A stretch of DNA of 64,000 bases from Candidatus Streptomyces philanthi (GTDB taxonomy: Bacteria; Actinomycetota; Actinomycetes; Streptomycetales; Streptomycetaceae), in NCBI GenBank assembly GCA_018114805.1, contig CP073042.1, positions 4,943,501 through 5,007,500 of the forward strand. Reading direction: 5' to 3'. The stretch's first letter is position 1. Each line of letters starts with the position of its first letter. The translations under genes were made by a program, and so were the position numbers. The notes beneath the pieces are model-generated. The model searched no databases. It saw nothing but the letters and a program-made list of their open reading frames with translations, and had not been told where the DNA came from. Of this stretch, positions 26,997 through 36,247 are shown one piece after another.

Positions 26997-27182
26997 GTGC
27001 ACTTAGAGCGCCACGCTTCGCGTACGGAGCCCTACATCACGGACTCAGACCTGTCTTCTTGGTTCTCCGGTGCCGACCGGCACGAGATCGCTCAGCACCT
27101 TCCCGAGGCGACCACTGTCGTGCCTGAGTCGGAGAAAAATTCACCCCGTCAGATCGCAGATCTTCTCGAAAGTGCCCTATGA
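26997..27182 (+). CDS. C-terminal part of an unknown protein coupled to the ABC exporter
   Basis: VHLERHASRTEPYITDSDLS, SWFSGADRHEIAQHLPEATT and SPRQIADLLESAL look like genuine protein coding sequence, and the stop overlaps the ATG of the ABC ATPase (ATGA), so it is the last part of the preceding gene in the operon. The 5' part appears out of frame upstream of 27000 and its start could not be found. It resembles the end of an alpha/beta hydrolase only loosely. Confidence 0.4.
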   Translation: MHLERHASRTEPYITDSDLSSWFSGADRHEIAQHLPEATTVVPESEKNSPRQIADLLESAL

Positions 27183-27932
27183 GTGACCTACTGATGGCGG
27201 AGGCCGTCTCCAAGACCTACGCCGACGCCTCGCCCCCTGCTCTATCCGACGTCTCGTTCCGCATCGGGGGAGGAGAAGTCGTGGCTCTGCTCGGACACAA
27301 CGGGGCAGGGAAATCGACCTTGTTCGAGATCGTGTGCGGCCTTCAGCGGCCCGACTCGGGCGCGGCCAAGCTTTCGGTGGCCCCGTCCGAGTTCGGCTGG
27401 TGTCCGCAGCGGGAGATCATCGACTGGTCGCTGACCGTCCGCCAAAACGTGGAAATGGGCCTGGCGTTCCGCCGCGTTTCACCGCGCGGTGTGCGCGCGC
27501 TGGCCGAGGAGGTCTGCAAGGTTGTCGGTCTTGAGCGGTTCCTTGATCGGCAGGCCGAGACGCTCTCCGGCGGGGAACTGCGCCGTTGCCAGATCGCCCG
27601 CGCCATCGCCGGCCGGCCTCGGCTGATGGTCCTGGATGAGCCGACCACCGGCCTGGACCCGGACGCCGTCGCGCAGGTCTTCGACTTCCTGCGTGACAGC
27701 GCCAGGCAAGGGTCCACCGTCCTGGTCAGCACCCATGACACGTCACGCTTCGCCGGGCACTGCAACCGTGTTCTGGCCCTGAGCGCCGGCTGTCTCCTCG
27801 CCCAATCAACCAGTGCAGGACTTCGTGGCCCTGGTCGGCGAGTCGAACGACCTATGGGACGGCTACCGGCACCTCACCCGGCAGGCCTCGACCACGTCCG
27901 AACTCCCATCGCACGAGGTCATATACCTATGA
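27179..27932 (+). CDS. ABC transporter ATP-binding protein (ABC-2 exporter)
   Basis: Walker A GHNGAGKSTLFEIVCGLQRP, Q-loop WCPQREIIDWSL, signature LSGGELRRCQIARAIAGRPR, Walker B LMVLDEPTTGLDPD and the switch VLVSTHDTSRF are in one frame. After about 27800 the frame changes: DFVALVGESNDLWDGYRHLT and TTSELPSHEVIYL to the TGA at 27930. About 250 residues. It overlaps the permease ATG by four bases. Drug- or peptide-export type; substrate unknown. Confidence 0.8.
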
Positions 27933-28724
27933 GCACCCATCAGGCTCCTCCGCTGGCGCGCCGATTCGCCCGCCCGCTGATAGCGGGCCGCTTTCACTGG
28001 CTCTCCCTATGGAACTGGAGACAGGTCTATTACGGCCGGGTCATCGAGCCGATCGCCTACCTGCTCTTTCTCGCCGCCGGCATCGGCGGAGCGGCTGCCT
28101 CCGGGAACAACCACAGTCTGGGCCCGTACCTCGCATTCGTCGTCCGGGTATGCTCGGGATGCTCGCCTTCCACTCCGGGACCGCTGCCATCTCAGACGTC
28201 GCCAATGACCGAAAGTGGGGCGTGTTCGCCCTCTACACCCTGCACGGAGGCGTCCCCGCTGGGATACCTGTCGAGCATCGTCACGATCCTCGGCACGGTC
28301 TTCCTCGGGCAACTCGCCCTGCTCCTCGTCCTGGCCGCAGCATTGGGCGGCCTGGCCGACGTATCGGCGCTGCACCTATCGTCTACGGTGCTCACCGCGC
28401 TCCATCGTTGACGCAGGTTGGATCGCCACAGGGGCTGCCGTCGCCGCCCGCATCCAGTCATACGCCGCACGTCACTTCCTCCTGACCATCACCGCCCTAC
28501 CCATCGTACTGGCCGCACTGCTCTTCTACCCCCTGGACTCCGCACCGGCCTACCTGCGTGCCATCGCCCACGCCGACCCACTCACCTACCAGGTCGCCTG
28601 GGTGCGCGGCACCTGGTCAGGCGACCCTTCCTGCCTGCTGTGGGCAGCCCTGTGGGCAGCGACCACGGCGACCGCCGCCGTGCCCATGCTGACCCGAGCC
28701 GACCGTGTCACCCGGGAACGGTGA
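27929..28724 (+). CDS. ABC-2 type transporter permease (several frameshifts)
   Basis: Starts MSTHQAPPLARRFARPLIAG and shows the ABC-2 layout: cytoplasmic N-terminus with WNWRQVYYGRVIEPIAYLLF, then LAFVVPGMLGMLAFHSGTAA across a frame change, YLSSIVTILGTVFLGQLALL, ARHFLLTITALPIVLAALLF and YLRAIAHADPLTYQVAWVRG, a motif typical of NodJ/DrrB-type permeases. At least three single-base shifts interrupt it. Corrected length about 265 residues with six membrane helices. Confidence 0.75.
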
Positions 28725-28734
28725 ACGGCCAGCC

Positions 28735-28917
28735 ATGAAGGGCGCTCGAGGCCTGCGAGGTGGTGCACCTGGTCCACGAAGGGGCTGGTGCACAGGCGCC
28801 GGGTCGAGGTCTCGTCGTACCGGGTCGATCTCGATTCCATCTTGGGCCGGCGACGGACACCGGCTGCACCTGGCCGCCTCGGGCTACACCGCCCACCTGA
28901 CCACCCAGGACTGCTGA
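28735..28917 (+). CDS. Small protein after the ABC exporter (three extra G)
   Basis: Correcting three single extra G bases (in AAGGGC, GAAGGGG and TTGGGCC) gives one clean 59-residue protein: MKALEACEVVHLVHEGLVHR, RRVEVSSYRVDLDSILAGDG and HRLHLAASGYTAHLTTQDC. It starts ten bases after the permease stop, so it belongs to the exporter operon. I do not recognise the family. Confidence 0.5.
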   Translation: MKGARGLRGGAPGPRRGWCTGAGSRSRRTGSISIPSWAGDGHRLHLAASGYTAHLTTQDC

Positions 28918-29155
28918 GAAGGGGATACCCGAGAACACTATTACCTGGCCGGTTCCGGACTTTCGACCCAAAACTTTCGGAAAGCTTTGGCTTCAGCCAA
29001 TCAGTCAGAATGGGAATGTGGTAGAAATTCCCTATAACCCCGTCGGTAATTCCCGGTAGGCCTTAGGTGCGGCCTATGTGAGGATCGCTTAATTGGAAAC
29101 GTTCACCTAGCGCACTTATTCGCGAATGTTGATGAGTGGCGGAGGAGGAGATGGC

Positions 29156-29586
29156 GTGCGGACCGGAAACCTTCGTGTGATCGCAGCTACGGCTATGGCA
29201 GCCTGCGCTATCGGTGTCGCTGCCCCTGCAGCATCTGCCATCGACCAACATCGCACCAGCCAAGCGGCATCGGAACGACTCGGTGGGCTCGTGTGGCGAC
29301 AGTCGGCTCGACACAGTGGAGGCTTCCGGCTGAGGTCGCACGTCATGACGCGGCGACTAAGGTACCTTCCGCCAGGGAGCACGGCGAGACGGCGTCCACG
29401 CGGGGCCTCGCGTCGAAGCTCATCGGGCAGCTCAAAAAGGTCCCTGGATACGCCAAGGCAGTCGCGGGCGGTATCAATAAATTCAAGAAGTGGTGGGACA
29501 CCAAAGTTCCGAAGACTGTCAAGTGGGGCATCAAGGTGGCGTTTGGGTTGGATTCAGCGCAGGAAGTTTGGGACGAGATAAAGTAG
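29156..29586 (+). CDS. Secreted cationic helical protein, bacteriocin-like (frameshifted)
   Basis: GTG 29156 follows a strong site (GGAGGAGGAGATGGC). Signal peptide VRTGNLRVIAATAMAACAIG, then VAAPAASA. After a shift near 29290 the mature C-terminus reads RGLASKLIGQLKKVPGYAKA, VAGGINKFKKWWDTKVPKTV and KWGIKVAFGLDSAQEVWDEI: a lysine/tryptophan-rich amphipathic stretch of about 55 residues. No family is certain. A multi-span membrane protein is encoded directly downstream, which is a common arrangement for a peptide toxin and its immunity partner; that reading is inference. Confidence 0.5.
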
Positions 29587-29619
29587 CCTCAATCTGCTAC
29601 CCGCTACAAGAGGACAACC

Positions 29620-29911
29620 ATGCTGCCCGCCTCGGGGATGTCTGAGGAGTCGAAGGCCACCGGAAGGTACGTGGATACTCCCTGCACTTTTCGCTTTGGC
29701 CTCTGATTGCCTATATCGCATATGGGGTACAGGCTCCGTTGCGCTCGCGCTATCGTGGGTTTTTTCGTCGCTAGCGGCCATTCTTCTTCTGGTCGGCTGG
29801 CGCGAGACTCTAAAGCATGGAATGAAAGGCGCGACAGGTTGGCTAGTTTGCATAATGGCCAACGTGTTGGTCGCGACGGGCTTTATCCGGTTGCTCGAAA
29901 CTGCAGGTTAA
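29620..29911 (+). CDS. Small membrane protein next to the secreted peptide (frameshifted)
   Basis: Corrected reading: MLPASGMSEESKATG, then RGYSLHFSLWPLIAYIAYGV, VALALSWVFSSLAAILLLVG, WRETLKHGMKGATGWLVCIM and ANVLVATGFIRLLETAG. Three hydrophobic segments of membrane-spanning length, no soluble domain. Two frame changes, near 29670 and 29730. It begins 34 bases after the secreted-protein stop, so the two are probably one operon. Confidence 0.5.
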
Positions 29912-29926
29912 GGCGCCCCCCGGGCT

Positions 29927-30334
29927 GTGTTCCTCCACGGTCTGATCCGCTGGAAAGACAGCGGCTCTGGCCCCGTCACTCACGTGGCGGGGCCAGGCTC
30001 TTGCCAGTACGCCCTAGTTACTCAGGGCAGCCGACCGTGGCGGAGGCGGTTTCGTCGACGGGCACGTCGCCGCGTCGGAAGGGGAAGTCGACATCGACTC
30101 CTGGAGCCACCCCTCGAGCGCGGCGCCCACCACGCTCTGCCGCAGGCACACCCCCAATCCGGCCTCCCTAAGGGAGCCGAAACGTACCTGCGCAGCATCG
30201 CGGCCCGCGACATCTACTCCGAGTACCTGGGCAACTTGCTGCGCACGGTCATCCAGGAATGGGACAAGCAGCGGCGCCGCCAGCAACAACTAGATCAGCC
30301 CGCCGACCACGCCGTGCCAACCGGCCAGCCGTAG
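29927..30334 (+). CDS. Hypothetical protein, only C-terminal half credible
   Basis: The segment GAETYLRSIAARDIYSEYLG followed by NLLRTVIQEWDKQRRRQQQL looks like real helical protein; the N-terminal half of the same frame (RRRFRRRARRRVGRG) does not, so the gene is probably frameshifted near 30100. Stop TAG at 30332. Family not recognised. Confidence 0.3.
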   Translation: MFLHGLIRWKDSGSGPVTHVAGPGSCQYALVTQGSRPWRRRFRRRARRRVGRGSRHRLLEPPLERGAHHALPQAHPQSGLPKGAETYLRSIAARDIYSEYLGNLLRTVIQEWDKQRRRQQQLDQPADHAVPTGQP

Positions 30335-30589
30335 GCGGCCTGACGGAATGCGACAACCGGTCGTCAGTGGCTGGGCACAGTCGGGTACTCGTACGGGCGA
30401 TCCGCTCCCCGGCCGCCGTGTTCAGCGACGGTCCGAGCAGGGAATACACGTGGGCAGTGCATCTTGCCCCCAACGCCATCCTGATGGAGACCTTCGCCGA
30501 AACTTTCCGCTCCCCGCGCGCGGGGATGGACCCGAGTCTGGCCCCTGCAGGCGCTGCAGCGCCTGCTCCTCCGGGTACGGACTAAGCGG

Positions 30590-30990
30590 TCTGATCGTGT
30601 CCCGGCGGCTCGCTGGCGTTGTACCGGGCGTGGATGATGACGAGGTTGGGCCGCACTGGAGGTGCTGAGCGAGCGGCAGACGCTGCTGGCGCCGGGGACG
30701 ACGCTCCTGCCGAGCTGCCCAGAGATGCCGACGTGGCAGTTTCCGTCCGCCCGGCTGTCTCGGAGTATTGCCGCTGCACCTCGGCCGACCGCGTCCCTTT
30801 CTTCAAATGCCCGTGTTGTCCACGACCAGGACGGCGTCCCGGTCGCCGAGTTTGTCGACCACGTACTGGCGCACGTGTCGAGCACCTCATCCGCGTTCCA
30901 CTCGATCCGGTTCAGCATCCGGTGGATACGATCCGGACCGTCGTGGCCGGCTTCCTCCGCCAGGCTCAGTGTCAGGCACCCGGGGAACCC
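30590..30990 (-). pseudogene. IS701-type transposase fragment
   Basis: Pieces in different frames spell an IS701-family transposase N-terminal part: LSLAEEAGHDGPDRIHRMLN, RIEWNADEVLDT, then HLKKGTRSAEVQRQYSETAG with the conserved KKGxxSxGVQRQY motif following the first catalytic Asp region. The remainder of the protein is missing at the 3' side, near 30640. No terminal repeats found. Confidence 0.65.
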
Positions 30991-31154
30991 GTCGGATAAC
31001 CACTTACCCGCGCGAGCGAGAGGGCCGCCGATCGCGGATCGCGGTGGGCGGCCTCGTCAAGCCCGAGTTTCTGCTCGTGTTCACTACGCGCTACCACTCC
31101 CTTGGCATCACCCGCTTCTACCCACCCCCGCGAGGCATCCGGCCGCGGCGACCG

Positions 31155-32394
31155 CTACCGCTCCGGTACCGCGTGGGCCAGCCGGCGCACGGTGGGGATC
31201 GTCAGCGGTAGCACGGCGATCACCATGAGGAGCAGTCCCGATACCGTGGCGACCGTGTACGGGTCGAAGCTCTGGCTGAGCGGTCTGATCGTGAGCAGTC
31301 CGGCGGGGATGGCCAGGTAGGAGAAGAGGTCGTCGTACGCGGAGACCCGGGACAAGACCTCTGTTGGGGTATGCTCTTGGAGCGAGGTGTCCCAGGCGAT
31401 CGCCGAGAGGGAGGAGCCGACGCCGGCGACGAAGGATGCCGCGATCAGCCATGGCACGGGTAGTCGAGCGCCTAGGGCGAGCAGTGGCAGGGCGTTGAGC
31501 GTGATGGCGAGCTGGCCCCACATCAGGAAGCGCCGGATCGTCAGCCGGTGGAGCATGCTGGCGCCGTGCACGCGAAGCACCAGGCCCCAGGTGACAGGCG
31601 AGGACAGGGCCGCGGTGAGTTGGGGCGCCAGAACCTGCCAACTGCCGGTGTTGACCAGGTTCACGGCGCAAAACGCCAGGGTGACGGGCCAGAGCCAGGG
31701 GGTGCGCCGGAAGGTGTCCCAGCCTTCCCGCAGGTCTCGGGCGAAGTGCTGTCGCTCCTTGGCAGTGATGCGGCCCGAGGGGGCAGACGTGCCAGGAACA
31801 TGGCGGCGAGGAGGGAGCTGAGCGCGTCGAGGACGATGGCCGTTCCTCCGCCCGCGGCGACGACCAGCATCCCTGAGAGGGTGGGGCCGAACACCTTGGT
31901 GCTGTTCTTGACCGTGCCGAGTAGGGCGTTGGCCCGCTGGAGGCCGTCCTTTGCTACCAGTTCGGGTAGCAGGCCGCGCAGGGCGGGGGAGGTGAAGGCC
32001 CCCAGCACGCCGTTGAGGAACCCCAGGCCGGCTATGGGCCAGGCCGCGTAGTGACCGGTCAGGAGCAGCAGGGCCATCGCGCCCTGGGTCGGTCCGGAGC
32101 CCAGGTTGGCGGTCACCAGGACCAGACGGCGGGAGAGTCGGTCGGCGACCACGCCCCCGATCAGCATGAAGCCGAGCATCGGCAGCATACGGGCCGCCAG
32201 CACCAGGCCCAGGTCGCTGGCCGGTGCCGAAGCGTCGAGGACGGCGAATGCCAGGGCCACCGGCGCCATGGACTGCCCAGCTGGGACACAGTTTGCCCGG
32301 CGAGGTACCAACGGAATCCGGGCTGCCGCAGCGGCGAGGAGGAGGACGGGGTCGCGTGGGAGGGGGCGGGGGATGGAGAGGTTGTTGTGGACAT
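31155..32394 (-). CDS. MFS transporter (enterobactin/macrolide-exporter type, frameshifted)
   Basis: ATG 32394. The corrected protein, about 413 residues, runs FRWYLAGQTVSQLGSSMAPV, AFAVLDASAPASDLGLVLAA, RMLPMLGFMLIGGVVADRLS, RRLVLVTANLGSGPTQGAMA, GFLNGVLGAFTSPALRGLLP, then a long cytoplasmic loop DLREGWDTFRRTPWLWPVTL and a second half VNLVNTGSWQVLAPQLTAAL, FVAGVGSSLSAIAWDTSLQE and AYDDLFSYLAIPAGLLTI. This is the 12-helix DHA/MFS_3 layout of efflux proteins. Frames change near 32290 and at about 31660-31790. It diverges from the ArsR-like gene at 32506, a usual pairing of efflux pump and repressor. Confidence 0.8.
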
Positions 32395-32505
32395 TCGCTC
32401 GATTATGTGGACGAGTCGTCGGCTGCACTATCGTTTCGCGGGCTGCCGAAAGTTCGTGGGAGGAACGCCTCCCTCAACTCTTCCTGTCAGAAGGGCCCGC
32501 GCCGG

Positions 32506-33529
32506 ATGGTGCTACTGCGCTTGGACTCCCAGGCCCTGTCCCGCTCCCGCTTCGCGCTTTCGCCGCTCGCCGAGACCCTCGGTGCCGCCATCGCCCTCTC
32601 GCGGCCGTGCACGGACCCGTGGCTGGCTCCCTGGCACGCCCGCCACCAGGCCGCCTTCCAAGCCGTGCTCGACGCCGCCCCGTTCGCCCGGGGCATGGTC
32701 GCGCTGATCGGCTCGACGAAGTACCTGCCCGACCACGTCTCGCTCCCGCCGCCCGATGGGATGCGCACCCGCCTTAACGGCGAGCTGGCGCAGATGGCCC
32801 GGGTGCTGGACGAGGCCTTCGGGGAGAGCCTGCGGCTGGCGGTGGAGGCGAGCTGGGAACGGCACGACCTCGGCGCCTGGCTCACCGGCCGCAACTGGGC
32901 CGCCCGCACCGCCGAACTGTTCCAGCGCGTGTGGGACACTCACCTCGCCGCCGACTGGCCGCGCCGCCGCGCCCTACTGCAGCGCGATGTCACCTACCGG
33001 GCCGCCCTGCTGGCCGCGCGCCGTGCAACGGATGAACCGGCACAGCGTCTGGGTCGGCGCGGACGCGATCCGCTTCAGTAACCGCCCCGGCCACGACCGC
33101 GTCGTCGGCCCACAGGGCATGCTGTTCGTGCCCTACATCCGCGCGGGTAGAGGCAGTTGGCTGTGCGAGGCTCCTGGGCTGCCGTACGCGCTGGTGTACC
33201 CGGCCCGAGGCACCGGCGACCGACCGTCGGTGGGGCCGGGCACCCGGGAACAGGCGCTGGCTCGGCTCCTCGGCACGGGCCGCGAGACGATCCTGCGCGC
33301 CTTGGAGCGCCCGGCCACGAGCAGCGAACTCGTCGCCGACCTCGACCTGTCACTCGGTATGGTCGGTGGCCACCTCGCCGTCCTAAGCGAAGCCGAACTC
33401 GTGGTCGGTGAACGTACGGGCCGGCGCGTGGTCTACCGCCGCACCGACGCGGGCGAGGTGCTCGCCACGGGAGTTGCTCCGATGCCGGACACCGGAACGA
33501 CCCCGAGCGTGCGATCGGACGGCCGCTGA
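32506..33529 (+). CDS. ArsR-like winged-helix regulator of the DUF5937 type (frameshifted)
   Basis: Long N-terminal domain (LRLDSQALSRSRFALSPLAE, TLGAAIALSRPCTDPWLAPW, WDTHLAADWPRRRALLQRDV) then, after a shift near 33020, RMNRHSVWVGADAIRFSNRP, LLGTGRETILRALERPATSS and the recognition region LDLSLGMVGGHLAVLSEAEL with the wing RTGRRVVYRRTDAGEVL. About 340 residues. Such proteins repress transporter genes; the divergent MFS gene 110 bp away is the natural target. Confidence 0.75.
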
Positions 33530-33559
33530 CGACCGGGGCCGGGCGCTAGATCTTCTGCT

Positions 33560-34022
33560 AACCGGCCCGCGATGGCGGCGCCCGCGCACGGACCGTGCCG
33601 CCCGACGGCCTGCCGGCCGACCGCCGGCTCGGCTGACCCGGATGCCGGCCCGCCTTTGGTCGGGCCCTGCGCCTTGCCCGGGGGCAGTGCCTGGTGATGG
33701 TGACGGCGGTCATGGGGACGGCGGAAGAGCGCGACGGCGCGCATGCCGCCCGGCAGGCCGAGCAGGTGGCGATCAGCGGGGGGCCCAAGGCGCCGCCGGA
33801 CTAGCCGACGGGGGCGGCCAGGCCGCCGGTGGTGCCGCGGAGGGAGGCGGGGTAGACCTCCGCTGTGTAGGGGCCGAGCCGAGAGAGCACGCCGGCGGGT
33901 GCCGGAGAGTAGGGCCACGACGGCGAGCACGGTCGGGACTCGGCTCCCGTCGCCGTCCAGGTTGGTGAGCCGCACCAGCGCGGCCACGTGAGACCCGCTT
34001 GTCCGGCTATGACGCTCTTCAC
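33560..34022 (-). pseudogene. MFS transporter C-terminal remnant
   Basis: Scattered over frames: LGPYTAEVYPASLRGTTGGL, SGGALGPPLI, ACRAACAPSR and TAVTITRHCPRARRRA, which together match the end of sugar/aromatic-acid MFS transporters (YTAEVYPxxxRGTxxGxAxxxGRxGGxxGP). A TAG interrupts at about 33802. The N-terminal ten helices are missing. Confidence 0.55.
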
Positions 34023-34080
34023 CGACCAGCGGGCGCGGGACGCCCGGCGGCCGGGGTGGCGGGCCGGGGCCCGAAGCGGG

Positions 34081-34439
34081 TTAACGGCGCTCCTTGTGGA
34101 TTTCCAGGTCCTTCTCGACGACCCTGTCCGTCACCTGCCGGCAGGCCTCCTTGGCCGGTCCCGACACCGTCGCGGCTCCGATTCCGGCGGCCGAACTCTC
34201 GAGCATGCCGCCCATCACAGCTTCCACCGGCGTCTTCATGAAGACGCTGGTCACCCCGGCCACGCCGAAATTGTCCGCCGGCGTGACGGTATTGCGCCCC
34301 CCGGCGACCGAGGGCAGGTGCAACCAGCCGTGTGCCTGTCCAGGATCGACGTCCTTCCTGACGATGTCGTCACTGGTAAAGAGCCGGGCGCTCACGGCCC
34401 AGAGATCGAGCCCCAGGACGCTCTCTCTCACGCGGCCGA
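34081..34439 (-). other. ORF of unknown nature
   Basis: A minus-strand frame reads LLDLWAVSAR-like sequence, SDDIVRKDVDPGQAHGWLHL, NTVTPADNFGVAGVTSVFMK and ACRQVTDRVVEKDLEIHKER to a stop at 34081. It looks more protein-like than its surroundings but has no start of its own and no recognisable family. Probably the 3' end of a displaced gene. Confidence 0.3.
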
Positions 34440-34856
34440 TCAGGGGCCCGCCCGGACGGCAGGCGAGCTCGCCGGCGACGACGGCAGGGGCACCGCCACG
34501 GCGGGTCCGTATGCCGCCGCGCTGTCCCCGGCGTCGCGGAACGTATGGGCGCGGGGGTCGGCGTGGACGTTCGCGGTGACCACGGGTGCACCAGTGCGGG
34601 CGGCCAGCCCCGCGAGCGATCCGCGCCCGGGAAGGCACAGCCCTTGGACCTGCTCGGCGTCGGGCCTGTGCGCCACCTCCGCCGTGAGCACGTCGCCGTC
34701 GCGCCGGACCGGGAGCAGAACGACGGCCTGGTCGGCGTCGGCCACCTCACTCGCCCGCCTGGCGATCAGCCGCAGCACTTCGCGGACCTCGGTCCCGGCC
34801 AGCAGGCTGCGGGTGATCTCGCCGAGCGCTACGCTTATGGTCGGCTTCCACACCAC
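34440..34856 (-). pseudogene. GAF-domain sensor fragment
   Basis: VALGEITRSLLAGTEVREVL, RLIARRASEVADADQAVVLL, LPGRGSLAGLAARTGAPVVT and YGPAVAVPLPSSPAS are the GAF domain of actinobacterial oxygen/redox sensor kinases (DosS-like). There is no kinase domain and the fragment is cut on both sides; its start lies against the ctaD fragment on the opposite strand, marking a recombination junction near 34845. Confidence 0.65.
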
Positions 34857-35202
34857 TTTCCTGGTCCAGCACTGGCTCGGCGCCGAGGGCCTGCCCCGCC
34901 GCTACGCCGACTACCTCGCGGCCGACGGCTTCACCGCACTCAACACCGTATCCACGATCGGTTCATTCCTGCTTGGCCTGTCGTTCCTCCCGTTCTCCTA
35001 CAACTTCTGGAAGGCGGCCAAGTACGGCAAGCCGGTCGAGGTGGACGACCCCTGGGGCTACGGCCGTCCACTGGAGTGGGCGACCTCCTGCCCGCTGCCC
35101 CGTCACAACTTCGTTTCCCTTCCTCGGATCCGCAGCGAGTCCCCGGCGTTTGACCTGCACTACCCGGAGATCGCCGCACTCGAAGCAGAGGCGGCGAGGT
35201 AG
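34837..35202 (+). pseudogene. ctaD: Cytochrome c oxidase subunit I, C-terminal fragment
   Basis: TTFLVQHWLGAEGLPRRYAD, YLAADGFTALNTVSTIGSFL, WKAAKYGKPVEVDDPWGYGR and LPRHNFVSLPRIRSESPAFD are the last 110 residues of actinobacterial CtaD, including the conserved QHxLGxxGxPRRYxDY segment after the last haem-binding helices. The catalytic core is absent. The stop TAG at 35200 is normal. A displaced copy, not the working enzyme. Confidence 0.85.
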
Positions 35203-35205
35203 ACT

Positions 35206-35514
35206 ATGCCGCAAGCCGTTCTCGCCCTCGGAATCGCGGCGGTGACCGCGTCCGGCTACGTCTGGTACCTGGCGGCACTCGCCAACCTGCGCGCCGGAGC
35301 TGACCGGTCCTTCTCGCGCCGCAGCGCGGCGGCTTGCGTGAGCGGGTTGAGCCCGGCCGGGATCGTCTCGGTCCTGATGCTCTTGGCCGAGGCGTGGTGG
35401 GTACCGTGCGTCGCGGCCGTGGCGGGCGGCCTCCTCTCGGCCGGCCTGCGCATCCATGCGTCTGTGCAATGCCGGAACGAGGTACGGGAGGCCGCCCGTC
35501 AGTGGGGGAGCTGA
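35206..35514 (+). CDS. Small membrane protein after the ctaD fragment
   Basis: Intact 102-residue protein MPQAVLALGIAAVTASGYVW, LAALANLRAGADRSFSRRSA, GIVSVLMLLAEAWWVPCVAA with three hydrophobic segments. It starts four bases after the ctaD stop, so the pair was transferred together. Family not recognised. Confidence 0.55.
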   Translation: MPQAVLALGIAAVTASGYVWYLAALANLRAGADRSFSRRSAAACVSGLSPAGIVSVLMLLAEAWWVPCVAAVAGGLLSAGLRIHASVQCRNEVREAARQWGS

Positions 35515-35517
35515 ACC

Positions 35518-35786
35518 ATGGTCGACCCTCACGCGGAACTGAATGCTCCCGTTACGTCGTAGCCGTCCTCGTTGCTACCGGACTGGTGGCCGCCACGGTC
35601 ACCGCAGCAGCCAGGGTGGCCACAGGTCCCGAGCGCACTGCGGACTCGGTCGCGGCTCTCGCCGCTCCCGCTGCCGTCCCGGGGTTGTTTCTCGCCATTG
35701 CGGTAGGGCATACGCGCATGGCCCGCTGCCGCACCCGGCCAGACCATGCGCGCCTCCACAGTAGGGGAAGCGCCGGCTCCCTGTAA
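35518..35786 (+). CDS. Small membrane protein (frameshifted)
   Basis: ATG 35518 opens MVDPHAELNAPV, then in another frame YVVAVLVATGLVAATVTAAA and AALAAPAAVPGLFLAIAVGH followed by a basic tail to the TAA at 35784. Two membrane segments. One shift near 35555. Directly follows the previous small membrane protein. Confidence 0.4.
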
Positions 35787-35892
35787 GCCGACGGAGGCGG
35801 CGGCCGGTCGGCATGACACGGTTACGCCAGCCGACGATGGCGATTCAGGCGTACCCAGTCTGAGAAAGTGTTGGGTAACTGATCATGTGCTG

Positions 35893-36090
35893 GTTGTAGT
35901 CGGTGATAGGGGCTTCGCCTGCATGAAGGGCTGAAAGATTCTCCGCGACTGGCGCCTGAAAGGCAACGGCGCCCACCACGCCATGCTCGGCATCGCCCGC
36001 TTGCACAACCTCATCCTCGCCGGGTGACACAGAAACCAGCAGGCCACCAGGCGCATCAGAGATCATTTACGGGACAGCCGTTATAGAGAA
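35893..36090 (+). pseudogene. IS5-type transposase, C-terminal scrap
   Basis: GFACMKG, a TGA at 35932, then KILRDWRLKGNGAHHAMLGI and ARLHNLILAG, matching the end of the transposase seen at 23.2 kb. Only about 60 residues remain. The stop replaces the same Trp codon as in the 23.2-kb copy. Confidence 0.7.
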
Positions 36091-36247
36091 GACACCCTCG
36101 TCTGTGGGGCACCCATTCCCGTGTGAATGGAACGAGATCGGGCCGCCTGACGTCCAGCCGCGCCACAACATATCGACCGGCATCGTCTGCCGTCATCGGT
36201 GCCGGCAGAACTGTCCGTCAGGCGATAGAAATCGCCTGCCTCTCGTG

